Notes: generated by a model from the sequence alone, not told the origin. Numbered from the stretch's first letter, positions 47,449-57,000 are shown. The stretch is 64,000 nt of DNA from Ruminococcus sp. AF46-10NS (GCF_003474435.1 NZ_QRNF01000002.1:62001-126000); one strand, 5' to 3'. Made by a program: numbers and translations.

Positions 47449-48597
47449 TTACTCTTCTTCCGCAATCTCTTTCACAGCTCTGGAAGCTTCATCCACCTCT
47501 TCTTCTGTATTAAAATAGGAAAAGCTGAACCTCACAGCTCCTGTTTTCTCCGTTCCAAGAGCCCGGTGCATCAATGGCGCGCAATGACCGCCGGATCTTG
47601 TGCTGATACCGTATTCTTCATCAAGGATCATACTCACTTCAGAAGATCCCATATCCTCGATATTAAGCGTTACGACTGGAGAACGGTCTTTCTGTGAAAA
47701 ATCTCCGTACACCGTCACCCCTGAAATATCTTTTACCTGATCATAAAACTGCTGCATCAGCCTTTGTTCTCTCTGCCTGATCCGGTCAGTTCCTGTTTCT
47801 TCGATCCAGCCCAGTGCTGCCCGAAGACCTGCGATCCCGTGACTGTTTAATGTACCCGCCTCCAGTGTTTCCGGCATATCTGACGGATGTTCTTTCTGAA
47901 AAGTCAAAATTCCGCTTCCACCTACTTTCAAAGGTTCCACCCTCACACCCGGGCGTACGCAGATCACACCTGTTCCCTGAGGCCCCATCAGCCCTTTATG
48001 TCCGGAAAAACATAAGATATCAATCTGATCTCTTTTCATGGAAATCGGAAAAACTCCTGCTGTCTGCGCAGCATCTACAATAAAAAGCAGCTTGTGCCGC
48101 TTCGCGATCTCACCAATGGCATGGATATCATTCCTGTTTCCTGTAAGATTGGATGCATGTGTGCATACGATCACTTTTGTTTCCGGACGTATGGCTGTTT
48201 CCAGATCCGTAAGAGAAATCCTCCCTTTCCTGTCGGCCGGAAGAATAGTCAGTTTCATGCCCCTTTTTTCCAGTGCATAAAGTGGCCGGAGCACACTGTT
48301 GTGATCCATTTCTGTTGCAATGGCATGAATGTTCTCCCGCTCCGGGTGTATGATCCCGAACAATGCTGTATTCAGTGCTTCCGTGGCATTACCGGTAAAA
48401 GCCACACATTCCGGTCCATCCGCTTCAAACATCCTGGCGATCCTGTATCTTGTATCAAAAATAAGGCGTGATGCTTCCATAGCTTCCCCGCTGCTTCCTC
48501 TTCCGCTGTTTCCTGCCTGATGCATGGCCTTAAGCACAGCCTCGAACACACATTCCGGTTTGTGAAAGCTTGTGGAGGCATTATCCAGATAAATCAT
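47449..48597 (-). CDS. cysteine desulfurase family PLP enzyme (selenium-trait type)
   Basis: Class V aminotransferase fold, 382 aa. MIYLDNASTSFHKP at the start, FIVDAAQTAGVFPI, the PLP lysine in CFSGHKGLMGPQGTG and the reactive Cys in SGGHCAPLMHRALGT. Related proteins recur with the selenium-dependent molybdenum hydroxylase genes (the EF2568-like group) and may supply sulfur or selenium. The 57-base gap and shared strand link it to xdhC. IscS-type FeS assembly is the alternative, but no iscU is near. Confidence 0.85.
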   Translation of the reverse strand: MIYLDNASTSFHKPECVFEAVLKAMHQAGNSGRGSSGEAMEASRLIFDTRYRIARMFEADGPECVAFTGNATEALNTALFGIIHPERENIHAIATEMDHNSVLRPLYALEKRGMKLTILPADRKGRISLTDLETAIRPETKVIVCTHASNLTGNRNDIHAIGEIAKRHKLLFIVDAAQTAGVFPISMKRDQIDILCFSGHKGLMGPQGTGVICVRPGVRVEPLKVGGSGILTFQKEHPSDMPETLEAGTLNSHGIAGLRAALGWIEETGTDRIRQREQRLMQQFYDQVKDISGVTVYGDFSQKDRSPVVTLNIEDMGSSEVSMILDEEYGISTRSGGHCAPLMHRALGTEKTGAVRFSFSYFNTEEEVDEASRAVKEIAEEE

Positions 48598-48680
48598 GTC
48601 AAATCTCTCCTTGTGCTTTTTATAAAAAAATCATATAATTGGTTTTGGCTTTATTTTATACCATCAGAGGGGGTTTTCCA

Positions 48681-49900
48681 ATGAAAAAAACATCTTTTTT
48701 CAAAAGCCTGCCATTTAAACTTCTGATTGCTGTATTCCTGGGCATCATTGCCGGTCTGATTCTGAATCAGTACAGCACAAATGGAATTTCCATGGCAGTT
48801 CTTAATATTGTTGTCACTGTCAAATATATCCTTGGTCAGATCATCACGTTCTGCGTGCCGCTGATCATTCTTGGTTTTATCGCACCGTCAATCACAAAGC
48901 TTGGAAAAAATGCTTCCGTTATGCTTGGAGTTGCTGTTGTTCTGGCATATGGTTCTTCTGTCGGCGCAGCATTTTTTTCCACTGCATCCGGATTTTTTAT
49001 TATCCCGCATCTTTCTATTCATTCCTATACAGCTGGCCTGAAACAGCTGCCGGAAGTGATCTTTGAGCTGGAGATCCCGCAGATCATGTCTGTTATGAGT
49101 GCCCTTGTTTTTCCGTAATGACCGGTCTGGCTGCTGCCTGGACACAGGCCCGACTGATCACTGGAATTCTGGATGAATTCCAGAAGATCGTCCTTTCCCT
49201 TGTGGCAAGGATCATCATTCCTGTGCTTCCTTTGTTTATCGGTTCCACATTCTGCGGACTGTCTTATGAAGGAACTATTACCAGACAACTTCCTGTTTTT
49301 CTGAAGATTATTGTTTTGGTACTGATAGGACATTTTATCTGGATGGCATTTTTATATATCCTTGCAGGAATCTATTCCCATGAAAATCCGCTGGAGGTCC
49401 TCCGACATTATGTTCCTGCTTATCTTACAGCAGTAGGAACCATGTCCTCAGCAGCTACCCTGCCCGTAGCTCTCCGGTGCGCATCCAAAGCAAAGCCTCT
49501 CAGAAAAGATCTGGTGAACTTCGGTATCCCTCTTTTTGCCAACATCCATCTCTGTGGCTCTGTGCTGACAGAAGTTTTCTTCTGTATGGCGGTTTCCAAG
49601 ATCCTGTACGGTTCTGTTCCTGCAATGGGAACTATGGTTCTTTTCTGTCTGCTCCTTGGTATTTTTGCCATTGGTGCTCCTGGCGTTCCCGGAGGAACGG
49701 TTATGGCTTCTCTTGGCATTATCACAGGTATCCTGAAATTTGACAGTTCCGGTACAGCTTTAATGCTGACTATCTTTGCTCTGCAGGACAGCTTCGGAAC
49801 TGCTTGCAACGTTACCGGTGACGGTGCGCTGACACTGATGCTTACCGGATATGCCAAACGTCATCATATTGAAGAGCAGACTATTGATATTGATCTGTAA
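48681..49900 (+). CDS. dicarboxylate/amino acid:cation symporter (frameshifted)
   Basis: DAACS/GltP-SstT family secondary transporter. ATG at 48681 with AGAGGGGG upstream. Eight or so membrane segments; helical hairpin signatures GTMSSAATLPVA and the C-terminal GAPGVPGGTVMASLG plus DSFGTACNVTGDGA, which carry substrate and Na+ ligands. The frame breaks in the T5 run 49108-49112; adding one base joins SALVFS to VMTGLAAAWTQA, giving about 406 aa. Substrate likely an acidic or small neutral amino acid, not determinable. Confidence 0.87.
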
Positions 49901-49964
49901 AACCAGCACCATAGCATAGATACAATGCTGTGGCGCCAGATGATATGTATTCTGCTTATCATAC

Positions 49965-50029
49965 AGATAAGTCCCCGCCTAACTGATCATTGCTTCTTGC
50001 AATTGCAACAGTTAAGTGGGGACTTATCT
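49965..50029. other. long nested hairpin of unknown role
   Basis: AGATAAGTCCCC (49965-49976) pairs perfectly with GGGGACTTATCT (50018-50029); inside it AACTG pairs with CAGTT, and a TTGC/GCAA dyad forms the tip. No T run follows on either strand, so it is not an ordinary terminator. Confidence 0.55.
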
Positions 50030-50071
50030 ACTTTGGTCAGATAACCACTCTGACTTCCTTTATGCATTTAC

Positions 50072-50099
50072 AGGATTCCTTGTGGAACCGGTTTTTATT
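50072..50099 (+). terminator. possible terminator for the symporter gene
   Basis: GGATTCC with a bulged A pairs with GGAACC, followed closely by GTTTTTATTT on the plus strand. Confidence 0.4.
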
Positions 50100-50710
50100 T
50101 ACGGACGGATCACTTTGGATGCATTGGTAAGTTTCTCGGCAATGGTATACATATTGGTAACAGTTCCTACCACCGGTTCACCCAGATCATAAAAGTTTAC
50201 GCAGGTTCCGCATGTAAGGATCTCTGTTCCCTGCTCCTGCAGTGTACGAAGGTCTTCGATACATGGAGAATCTTTCGCAGTAAGCCTGGCACCGCCATTA
50301 TAAAACAGTATTACAGCCGGCGGTGTCTCAAGCTGTGTCAGAGCATAAACAAAACCTTTGATCAGGATCTCGCCAAGTTCCGGATCACCATCACCCATTT
50401 TATCAGAAGTAAAACATACTGTATAGTCTCCCTGCGGCGACGCCGGTGTGCAGACAATCTCAGGCTCTGCCTCACTCCTTGCCTGTTTATCAGATTTTAC
50501 TACCATACGGATCTCATAACCATCCGCTGTTTTCTTTGATACAAAACTGCATCCTGTACTTCCTGCAAGTCTGCTTAAATTGTTTACTGCAGTCTCATTA
50601 TCTACCAGGATCTGGATCTCATCTCCCTGCTCTGCCTGATCCAGTACCTTCTTTGTCATAACTACAGGAACCGGGCACTGTTTTCCAATAGCATCTACTG
50701 TGTGTTTCAT
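50099..50710 (-). CDS. yedF: selenium metabolism protein YedF (TusA-DsrE fusion)
   Basis: 203 aa. Residues 1-75 are a TusA-like sulfur/selenium carrier with the Cys motif GKQCPVPVVMTKK. The C-terminal half (about 95-200) is DsrE-like, containing CTPASPQGDYTVCFTSDKMG and EILTCGTCVNFYDL. YedF marks genomes that use labile selenium for molybdenum hydroxylases. It lies in a minus-strand run behind a tiny Cys-rich protein and an alarmone synthetase, not directly beside yqeB/yqeC. Confidence 0.9.
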   Translation of the reverse strand: MKHTVDAIGKQCPVPVVMTKKVLDQAEQGDEIQILVDNETAVNNLSRLAGSTGCSFVSKKTADGYEIRMVVKSDKQARSEAEPEIVCTPASPQGDYTVCFTSDKMGDGDPELGEILIKGFVYALTQLETPPAVILFYNGGARLTAKDSPCIEDLRTLQEQGTEILTCGTCVNFYDLGEPVVGTVTNMYTIAEKLTNASKVIRP

Positions 50711-50729
50711 GGCGTTTTCTCCTTTACGT

Positions 50730-50921
50730 TCATTTTTTCTTCAGTTCATGAGCCTGTTTGAAGATCTCACAGGCTCCTGTGTTTACACATCTTTCATGGG
50801 CACAGTCCATAAAAGTAAGCTCCCTGTTTCCATCTTCCTGCACTGTATATTCGCAGCATACGGTTTCTCCGTTATTCATTGTCCGGCAGAAACCTGCTAT
50901 AAATTCCTCTTCTATTTCCAT
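50730..50921 (-). CDS. small Cys-rich protein of unknown function
   Basis: 63 aa with Cys at 12, 22, 23, 40, 45 and 51; DCAHERCVNTGAC (Cys 40, 45, 51) could hold a metal or cluster. GGAGG with good spacing precedes the ATG, which overlaps the end of the upstream alarmone synthetase gene by ten bases; yedF follows 19 bases later. That makes a real, co-transcribed gene likely. I do not recognise the family. The link to yedF suggests, but does not show, a role in selenium or sulfur handling. Confidence 0.7.
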   Translation of the reverse strand: MEIEEEFIAGFCRTMNNGETVCCEYTVQEDGNRELTFMDCAHERCVNTGACEIFKQAHELKKK

Positions 50922-51568
50922 TTTCTTTCCTCCACCGGAGAATCAACTACTTCAGAAGGTATGATCTCCTCCAGCATTCCTGTTTCATTATATGCCTCAA
51001 ACTGCTCCTCGATCTTCCCGAGAATATCCGCATACTGGCAAAAGGCATCTGACAGTTCTTCCCTGTGTTCCGGAAGTTTTTTATAACAGACTCTGTGCTC
51101 CATACTGGCCCAGAGATCCATGGTCATAGTACGAAGCTGAATCTCTACGGGAAAATATTCCATGGTATCCAGATAATATACCGGAACAGCTATGATCACA
51201 TGAAAACTCCGGTATCCGTTGGACTTGGGATTCTTAATGTAATCTTTTTCCCTGATAAAGATCAGCTCGCTCTGTCTTTTCAGTGCGTTTACAAGGTTAT
51301 AAATATCATCTATAAAATAGCAGATCACACGGATCCCGGCAATATCCCGGAGATAATCCTTGGCGTTCTGTACACTGTCTGAATGTCCCAACTTTTCCAG
51401 CTTCTTCTCAATACTCTTCTTGGCCTTGATCCTCTCCTGGATATTGTGGATCGGAGATACGGAAGATTTCTGATATAAACTTCCGTTGAGCACCTCAAGC
51501 TTGGCCCGCATGATCTGGCAGGCATTCTGGTATGGCTGGATACAATCATAATATTGTTCGTTTGTCAT
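50912..51568 (-). CDS. small alarmone synthetase (RelA/SpoT-type GTP pyrophosphokinase domain)
   Basis: 218 aa, synthetase domain only, like RelQ/RelP (YjbM/YwaC): makes (p)ppGpp from ATP and GTP/GDP. Motifs: RIKAKKSIEKKLEKLG, DIAGIRVICYFIDDIYNLV (catalytic Asp region), NGYRSFHVII (GTP site) and VEIQLRTMTMDLWASMEHRV (Glu and Gln). No hydrolase, TGS or ACT domain. The C-terminal helix probably mediates tetramers. Confidence 0.92.
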   Translation of the reverse strand: MTNEQYYDCIQPYQNACQIMRAKLEVLNGSLYQKSSVSPIHNIQERIKAKKSIEKKLEKLGHSDSVQNAKDYLRDIAGIRVICYFIDDIYNLVNALKRQSELIFIREKDYIKNPKSNGYRSFHVIIAVPVYYLDTMEYFPVEIQLRTMTMDLWASMEHRVCYKKLPEHREELSDAFCQYADILGKIEEQFEAYNETGMLEEIIPSEVVDSPVEERKWK

Positions 51569-51683
51569 GAAAACCCCTCTTTCTCATTTGCTCACCATAG
51601 TCTATATTATACAAAATAAATGTGAGCAATCTGTAGTATTTTTCTAAGATTTTCCTGACTGATTTATGAAATTTTTATAAAAC

Positions 51684-52931
51684 TTACTCTGAAAGCTTAT
51701 GAATGAAAAGACCGCTTCTGAGTTTCGGCTCAAACCATGTACTTTTCGGCGGCATCAGTTTGCCCTCATCTGCAATGGACATCAGTTCCTCCATGGAAGT
51801 TGGATACATGGCAAAAGCTGCTCCGCCTGTTTCACTTGCCGCTGCTGCCAGATCTTTCAGACGATGATTGCCTCCCATAAAGCAGATGCGCTCATCTGTA
51901 CGCGGATCTTCGATCCCAAGGACAGGGCCAAGTACTTTATCCTGAAGGATCGACACATCAAGTTGTCCTACATTATCCTTCTTTGCATAAATATCCGGGT
52001 ATGCCTTAAGATGGAACCATTCCCCATCTACATACAGTCCAAAACAGTGTTTCTCAACAGGCTTACATGGAAATCCCGGCATGGCCATCAGCTCAAAATT
52101 AAATTTCATGCTTCCGATAAATGCTTTCGGAGTCATTCCTTTCAGATCTTTCACGATCCTGTGATACGGAAGGATCGTCAGCTGATCATAAGGAAATACT
52201 ACAGACAGAAAAAAGTTGAATTCTTCTTTTCCTGTGTAAGCCGGGTGCTCTGCACGTCTTTTCAGGCCTACTTTTACAGCGGATGCTGCTCTGTGATGGC
52301 CATCTGCAATATAAACAGATGGAATTTCTCCAAATAATTCCCGTATTTTCCGGATCTTCGTTTCTTCATCTACGATCCAGACTCTGTGGGTGATCTCATC
52401 TTCAGATGTAAAATCATATACAGGTGCATGTTCCATTTTCCATTTTTCCATCAGTGAAAGAAGTTCTGACGGATAGCGGCATGCCATAAAAATAGGTCCT
52501 GTATTTGCGTCACAGACATCTACATGATGGATCCTGTCCTGCTCTTTATCTTCTCTTGTAAGCTCATGCTTTTTGATCACACCGTTTATATAATCATCAA
52601 TAGAGCTGACTCCCACGATTCCTGTCTGGGATTTTCCCTTACGGATCAGTTCATATAAATAATAGTTCGGCTTCTCATCCTGAATGAGTATTCCTTCTTC
52701 CTGAAATCTGTCCAGATTCTCTTTTGCTTTCTGATAAACCTTCGGATCATAAAGGTCTGTGGACGGATCAAGATCCATCTCTGCTCTGTCCACATGAAGA
52801 AAAGATTCCGGATTATTTTCCCCGATCTCCCTGGCCTCCTCCCTGCTCACTACATCGTAGGGAAGTGCTGCCACCTGCGCTGCCTTCTCTGGCGCAGGTC
52901 TCACTGCCCGAAACGCCTGAAATAAAGCCAT
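51684..52931 (-). CDS. DUF1015 family protein
   Basis: 415-aa soluble protein of the DUF1015 family, conserved in anaerobes and of unproven function. Recognisable blocks: FRAVRPAPEKAAQVAALPYDVVSREEA, NPESFLHVDRAE, YIADGHHRAASAVKVG and FFLSVVFPYDQLTILPYHRIVKDL. The ADGHHR stretch resembles a ParB/sulfiredoxin-like nucleotide-binding element. Single gene with its own upstream gap. Confidence 0.85.
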   Translation of the reverse strand: MALFQAFRAVRPAPEKAAQVAALPYDVVSREEAREIGENNPESFLHVDRAEMDLDPSTDLYDPKVYQKAKENLDRFQEEGILIQDEKPNYYLYELIRKGKSQTGIVGVSSIDDYINGVIKKHELTREDKEQDRIHHVDVCDANTGPIFMACRYPSELLSLMEKWKMEHAPVYDFTSEDEITHRVWIVDEETKIRKIRELFGEIPSVYIADGHHRAASAVKVGLKRRAEHPAYTGKEEFNFFLSVVFPYDQLTILPYHRIVKDLKGMTPKAFIGSMKFNFELMAMPGFPCKPVEKHCFGLYVDGEWFHLKAYPDIYAKKDNVGQLDVSILQDKVLGPVLGIEDPRTDERICFMGGNHRLKDLAAAASETGGAAFAMYPTSMEELMSIADEGKLMPPKSTWFEPKLRSGLFIHKLSE

Positions 52932-53117
52932 GTTTTTTCTCCTCCTGCTTTCCTTTTCCTATATTTTCACTTCCGGGGATATCCCATTCCCCTCGTGTTT
53001 TATCACTGCTCTGCATTCTCTGTCCAGCAAAGCCATCCTGACTATTTTAGCACACAGAAAAATTCCCTGCAATGCGGAAACTGCCAAGTTTGCTTTTGTA
53101 CAGATTTCTGCTTTTGC

Positions 53118-53159
53118 CTTCTTGCGCTACGCACAAGAAGTATCGCCTGCTTCGCAGGC
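53118..53159 (-). repeat. two tandem hairpins immediately after the bile salt hydrolase stop
   Basis: GCCTGC-GAA-GCAGGC (53145-53159) starts at the base after the stop codon and is followed four bases later by a 10-bp hairpin with a three-base loop (CTTCTTGTGC / GCGCAAGAAG, one G-U). No T run follows. The first resembles the GGCCTGC-TGC-GCAGGCC palindrome at 36468. Confidence 0.55.
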
Positions 53160-54134
53160 TTAGTTTTGCATACAGATCTTTTCGCCCTGGAGGACTGGGT
53201 ATTTCACAAGTGTGCTTCCGTCCAGATCTTCATGATTCATATCTACTGCTGAGATCTGGTGATTCTCATAGGTTGTGTAATAATAGATTCCCTTATCCCC
53301 ATTGCAGCAGGAAGTATAAAGAGTGATCTCATATTTTCCTGGTTCTACCTCACAGCAGCCTCTCTGCTGATCTACTGACCCCAGAATATGGAAAAACTGG
53401 CTGACGCTCTCTGCTTCTGTATCTCTGGAAAAAGAATGATCCCGCACAAAGGCAACTCTCGCAAATCTGGACGCTGAGGAAAGGTCTCCCGGCAGCCCCA
53501 GTGCTCCCATACCGCGACTGTACGCTTTCAGCCGCAGCTGGTCAGAAAAATGATTTTCAGGCTGCTTTGGGGAAAGATGCATATAATTGTTCAACATAAA
53601 CATCTGCTGTTCAAAAGGTGGATTGTTGGTAAGAACCCCTGCCGGATTATCCCAGATATGAAGTCCGTCTGCCATGGATTCCACAGTGATCGCTTCATTT
53701 CTATCTGCAATGATCCAGTGAAGCTGGGCGCAGGGAAGCATTTCACTGAATGGAGTTTTTACAAGATTGATATTGGCAAGAAGTGCTCTGGCTTCTTTCA
53801 CTGTGGCACATTTTCCAAGGATCCAGGGAATAAACTCAAACTGGGCTATGTTCTCTTTTCCTTCTTTCACTTCGCTATATGCTGCATTTCCCACGAAATT
53901 CAACCCTGCCATTCCAAGGCCTTTTTCATTGATCCCATCATAATAAAGCGGATAATTTCCTGCCACATGAGCCATGCCGATAATAGCATAATGACTGGAA
54001 AGTGTTCCCATATGGCGAAGCTTAAATACATAATTCCGGGGTGTGACGGTGAGCTCATCGCCATAAGAAAATTCATAGTCCAGTGTTCTTCCAAAATAAA
54101 AATCTTTTGTTTTGTAAGTTGCTGCTGTACACAT
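53160..54134 (-). CDS. bsh: choloylglycine hydrolase (bile salt hydrolase)
   Basis: Ntn-hydrolase of the linear amide C-N hydrolase family, 324 aa; removes glycine or taurine from conjugated bile acids in the gut. The start MCTAAT gives Cys2 as nucleophile after Met removal. Other active-site residues are visible: Arg16 and Asp19 (GRTLDYE), the Asn in GLNFVGNAAY, the Asn in GVLTNNPPFE and the Arg in SASRFARVAF. Penicillin V acylase is the close alternative; the full residue set favours bile salts. No transporter is linked unless the downstream MATE serves. Confidence 0.92.
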   Translation of the reverse strand: MCTAATYKTKDFYFGRTLDYEFSYGDELTVTPRNYVFKLRHMGTLSSHYAIIGMAHVAGNYPLYYDGINEKGLGMAGLNFVGNAAYSEVKEGKENIAQFEFIPWILGKCATVKEARALLANINLVKTPFSEMLPCAQLHWIIADRNEAITVESMADGLHIWDNPAGVLTNNPPFEQQMFMLNNYMHLSPKQPENHFSDQLRLKAYSRGMGALGLPGDLSSASRFARVAFVRDHSFSRDTEAESVSQFFHILGSVDQQRGCCEVEPGKYEITLYTSCCNGDKGIYYYTTYENHQISAVDMNHEDLDGSTLVKYPVLQGEKICMQN

Positions 54135-54196
54135 AACTGATGTCTCCTTTTCTGTCTCATATGTTTTGCTGTTTTATATTTCAATCTTTTTGAGAG

Positions 54197-55582
54197 CTAA
54201 ATATTCTGATCATTTTTTCCAGGCTTTGATTTTCCATTCAGTTCCGGCAGTACCGTAGCCAGCATGGTGAAAAAGCAGGCACAGCCGCCTACCAGATTGG
54301 ATACTGGTTCTGCCCAGAACACACCATCTGTCCCCAGTCCATTTACATATGGCAGTAAAACAGTCAGCGGGACTACAATGATCACTTTTCGGAACAGTGA
54401 AAAAAATGTAGCTCTTTTTGCCTTGCCAAGTGCTACGAACACGCTCTGGCCTGTAAACTGCAAAGCCATAAAACAAAATCCAAAAAAGTAAATATGAAGG
54501 GCAGGAACGCCTTTTTCCAGAAGTTCCTGATCACTGTTGAAGATCCGGATAAAAGATTCCGGAATCAGTTTCAGGATCCCCCAGCCGATCATCGTATAGA
54601 TAACGCAGACGACTGTAATAAATTTGATTGCTTTTTTGATCCTGTCATAAGCTTTTTCTCCATAATTAAAGCTCATAACAGGAGACGCTCCTGTCGTTAA
54701 TCCATGCACTGGCATGGTAAAAATATCTCTAACTGAATTTAAAACAGTCATAACACCAACATAAATATCTCCGCCCCAGTTCTGAAGTGTGGCATTGCAT
54801 ACAACTTGCACCAGGCTGTTTGTAAATGCCATAAAAAAGCCGGACATGCCAAGGCCTGCAATGTTTCCTACACGCTTCCACGAAATTACCATCGCACTTT
54901 TTTTCAAAGTCAGCACTGCCTTTTTTCCACAGAGAAATCGTAAAACCCACACAGCAGAACAGAACTGGGAAATGATCGTTGCCACTGCCGCACCTCTCAC
55001 CCCCATGTGAAAAACAAAAATAAACAGCGGATCCAGCACAATATTCAGCACTGCTCCGATAAGGATCGTAAGCATTCCCATATTTCCAAATCCCTGGCTG
55101 TTGATAAATGGATTCATTCCCAGTGTGATCATTACAAACAGTGTTCCCAGAAGATATATCTTTATGTAGCTGGATGCATAGGGAAACGTCACATCACTGG
55201 CTCCGAATGCATAAAGGATCGGACGGTAAAACAAAAGTCCTGTCACTGTCAGAACTGCACCCGTTCCGACCAGCATCACAAATGTATTTCCCATAAGCAT
55301 CTCTGCTTCTTTATCATTTCCCCTTCCCCGCTCCATGGAACAAAGAGGTGCACCTCCATTCCCGAAAAGATAGGTAAAAGCTGTGATCAATGTAATAATG
55401 GGAAAACATAAGCCCACACCTGTCAGTGCGGTAGCTCCGATCTCCGGGATCCTTCCAATATAGATCCGGTCTACAATATTATAAAGAAGGTTCAGGATCT
55501 GTGCAATAATCATCGGCACAGCAACCTCCATGATATTCCGGTATACATTTCCCGAGGAAAAATCTGTCTGATGTGTCTTCAT
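54197..55582 (-). CDS. MATE family efflux transporter
   Basis: 461-aa MATE protein, about twelve spans. NIMEVAVPMIIAQILNLLYNIVDRIYIGRIPEIGATALTGVGLCFPI is the characteristic N-terminus and GMNPFINSQGFGNMGMLTILIGAVLNIVLDPLFIF a family core. It is transcribed toward bsh with a 62-base gap, so it may be co-transcribed; bile acid or drug export is possible but unshown. Confidence 0.9.
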   Translation of the reverse strand: MKTHQTDFSSGNVYRNIMEVAVPMIIAQILNLLYNIVDRIYIGRIPEIGATALTGVGLCFPIITLITAFTYLFGNGGAPLCSMERGRGNDKEAEMLMGNTFVMLVGTGAVLTVTGLLFYRPILYAFGASDVTFPYASSYIKIYLLGTLFVMITLGMNPFINSQGFGNMGMLTILIGAVLNIVLDPLFIFVFHMGVRGAAVATIISQFCSAVWVLRFLCGKKAVLTLKKSAMVISWKRVGNIAGLGMSGFFMAFTNSLVQVVCNATLQNWGGDIYVGVMTVLNSVRDIFTMPVHGLTTGASPVMSFNYGEKAYDRIKKAIKFITVVCVIYTMIGWGILKLIPESFIRIFNSDQELLEKGVPALHIYFFGFCFMALQFTGQSVFVALGKAKRATFFSLFRKVIIVVPLTVLLPYVNGLGTDGVFWAEPVSNLVGGCACFFTMLATVLPELNGKSKPGKNDQNI

Positions 55583-55619
55583 TTCTTTTACACTTTCTGT
55601 TTTCTGCCAAATATATCAG

Positions 55620-55648
55620 GGCAGACAGATATCTAAAATCTGCCTGCC
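55620..55648 (-). terminator. terminator after the Ig-like surface protein
   Basis: GGCAGGCAGAT and ATCTGTCTGCC form an 11-bp stem with one G-U and a seven-base loop on the minus strand. Confidence 0.6.
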
Positions 55649-55682
55649 TCTTCTTTGAATAAAACTCTTGACCAGATATCGA

Positions 55683-56791
55683 TCAGAATACATAAAATCC
55701 TATATCACGCACTGTCATCTTCATAGTACTTTTCATAACTTCGTTAGCACCTTCTATCGTTGCTTTTACAAGATCATTACTGGATTTTGCGAGTTCACCA
55801 GTAACAATCTTTCCATTTGCGTAAAATTTTAATGTTGTAGTCTTTCGGAATGTAGCAGGACATAAAGTAGCCTTAAGTACCATTGTTCCGTCATTCGAGA
55901 ATATGCTGATCTGTGCAGTTCCGTTTTTGGTTTTTGTACAGTTGATCAATACATCCGTACCTACAGATGTATTTTGGGAAACAACCACTGTAAAAAGATT
56001 AACTTTATCTGTTTTAGGTATATAGCCAACACCAATTTCTGTGGTTCCATCTTTATAACTGATATACTTCGTAGTTGTTCCGTTTAGTCTTACACCATGT
56101 TTATTAATATAATTTTTAAATTTGGTATAGTTATTTTTGAGAGCAGTATTACTCAAAGAAGAATTCTTCACAGTTACCTTGCAGGTAAATTTTCTTCCGC
56201 AAAGTGTTGCTGTGATATTGACCGTACCTGCTTTTTTTCCGGTAACCACACCTTTTGATGATACGGTCGCAATTTTTGTATTGGAAGATTTCCAGGTTGG
56301 TCTGGCTGTTGTACCAGTAAGTTTAATCGTTGTTGTCTTGCCGTTATATATATCAGCCCTGGATTTATTGATCTTTACATACTGTAATCCTGCTACAGTT
56401 GTAAAAGATCTCCTATCGCCGGAACCGGTTATGATCTTACCGGATGATTTTTTGTAAGCTTTAACTGTATAACAGTACTGTTTTCCAGTTGTAACGGCTG
56501 TATCTGAATAAGTATTTCTGGATGCTCCTCCAAGAGTTTTTATGAGGCTCCATTGTTTGCCCGGCAGTTTCCGGTATATCTGATAACCGGCCGCTTCTTT
56601 TACCGGTTTCCATTTTACGGTAATTTTTTTCTTACCTGATGAAGCTACCGATATCATTTTCGGCACAGCTGGTTTGGTAACAGCAGCCTGAACTTCTGTT
56701 ACAGTTCCCTGAAGCGGCACAGCAGCTGGTGTGCTACTACAAGGGCAAGTCCGAGAATAGTACTGCTGATGAGTTTTCTCCATTTATTCAT
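55683..56791 (-). CDS. secreted protein with fibronectin III and Ig-like (Big_2) domains (frameshifted in signal peptide)
   Basis: About 369 aa. An ATG at 56791 opens a convincing signal sequence (MNKWRKLISSTILGLALVV), but the frame shifts by one base at about 56733-56746, after which TPAAVPLQGTVTEVQAAVTK continues. Domains: fibronectin III-like at about 40-130 (KKKITVKWKPVKEAAGYQIYRK), Big_2 at about 140-210 (RPTWKSSNTKIATVSSKGVVTGKKAGTVNITA) and an unknown C-terminal domain. No cell-wall sorting signal. Probably a secreted or loosely attached surface protein; function unknown. Confidence 0.75.
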
Positions 56792-56885
56792 ATGTAATTC
56801 CCCCATTCTTTTCTGTATATTATACAGAAAGTTTTTATATGTTAAATATACTATAGATGGAAATCAAAGTAAATCCATTTATTTC

Positions 56886-56914
56886 TTGTGTTTTTTATTG
56901 AAATCGTTTATAAT
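56886..56914 (+). promoter_or_regulatory. probable promoter for the BMC shell genes
   Basis: TTGTGT, 17-base spacer, TATAAT, about 85 bases before the first shell gene. Perfect -10, weak -35. Confidence 0.5.
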
Positions 56915-57000
56915 GAAACCATAAAAACGGTAATGATTCCACGCACAATCAGTCAAGAAACCACATCGCAGAGAATCAGCCCCGGATGGAGGTATATTTT

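Noticed and set aside
49118..49900. The 3' part of the symporter as an independent gene
   Set aside because: It begins in the middle of a membrane domain and joins the upstream part when one T is added.
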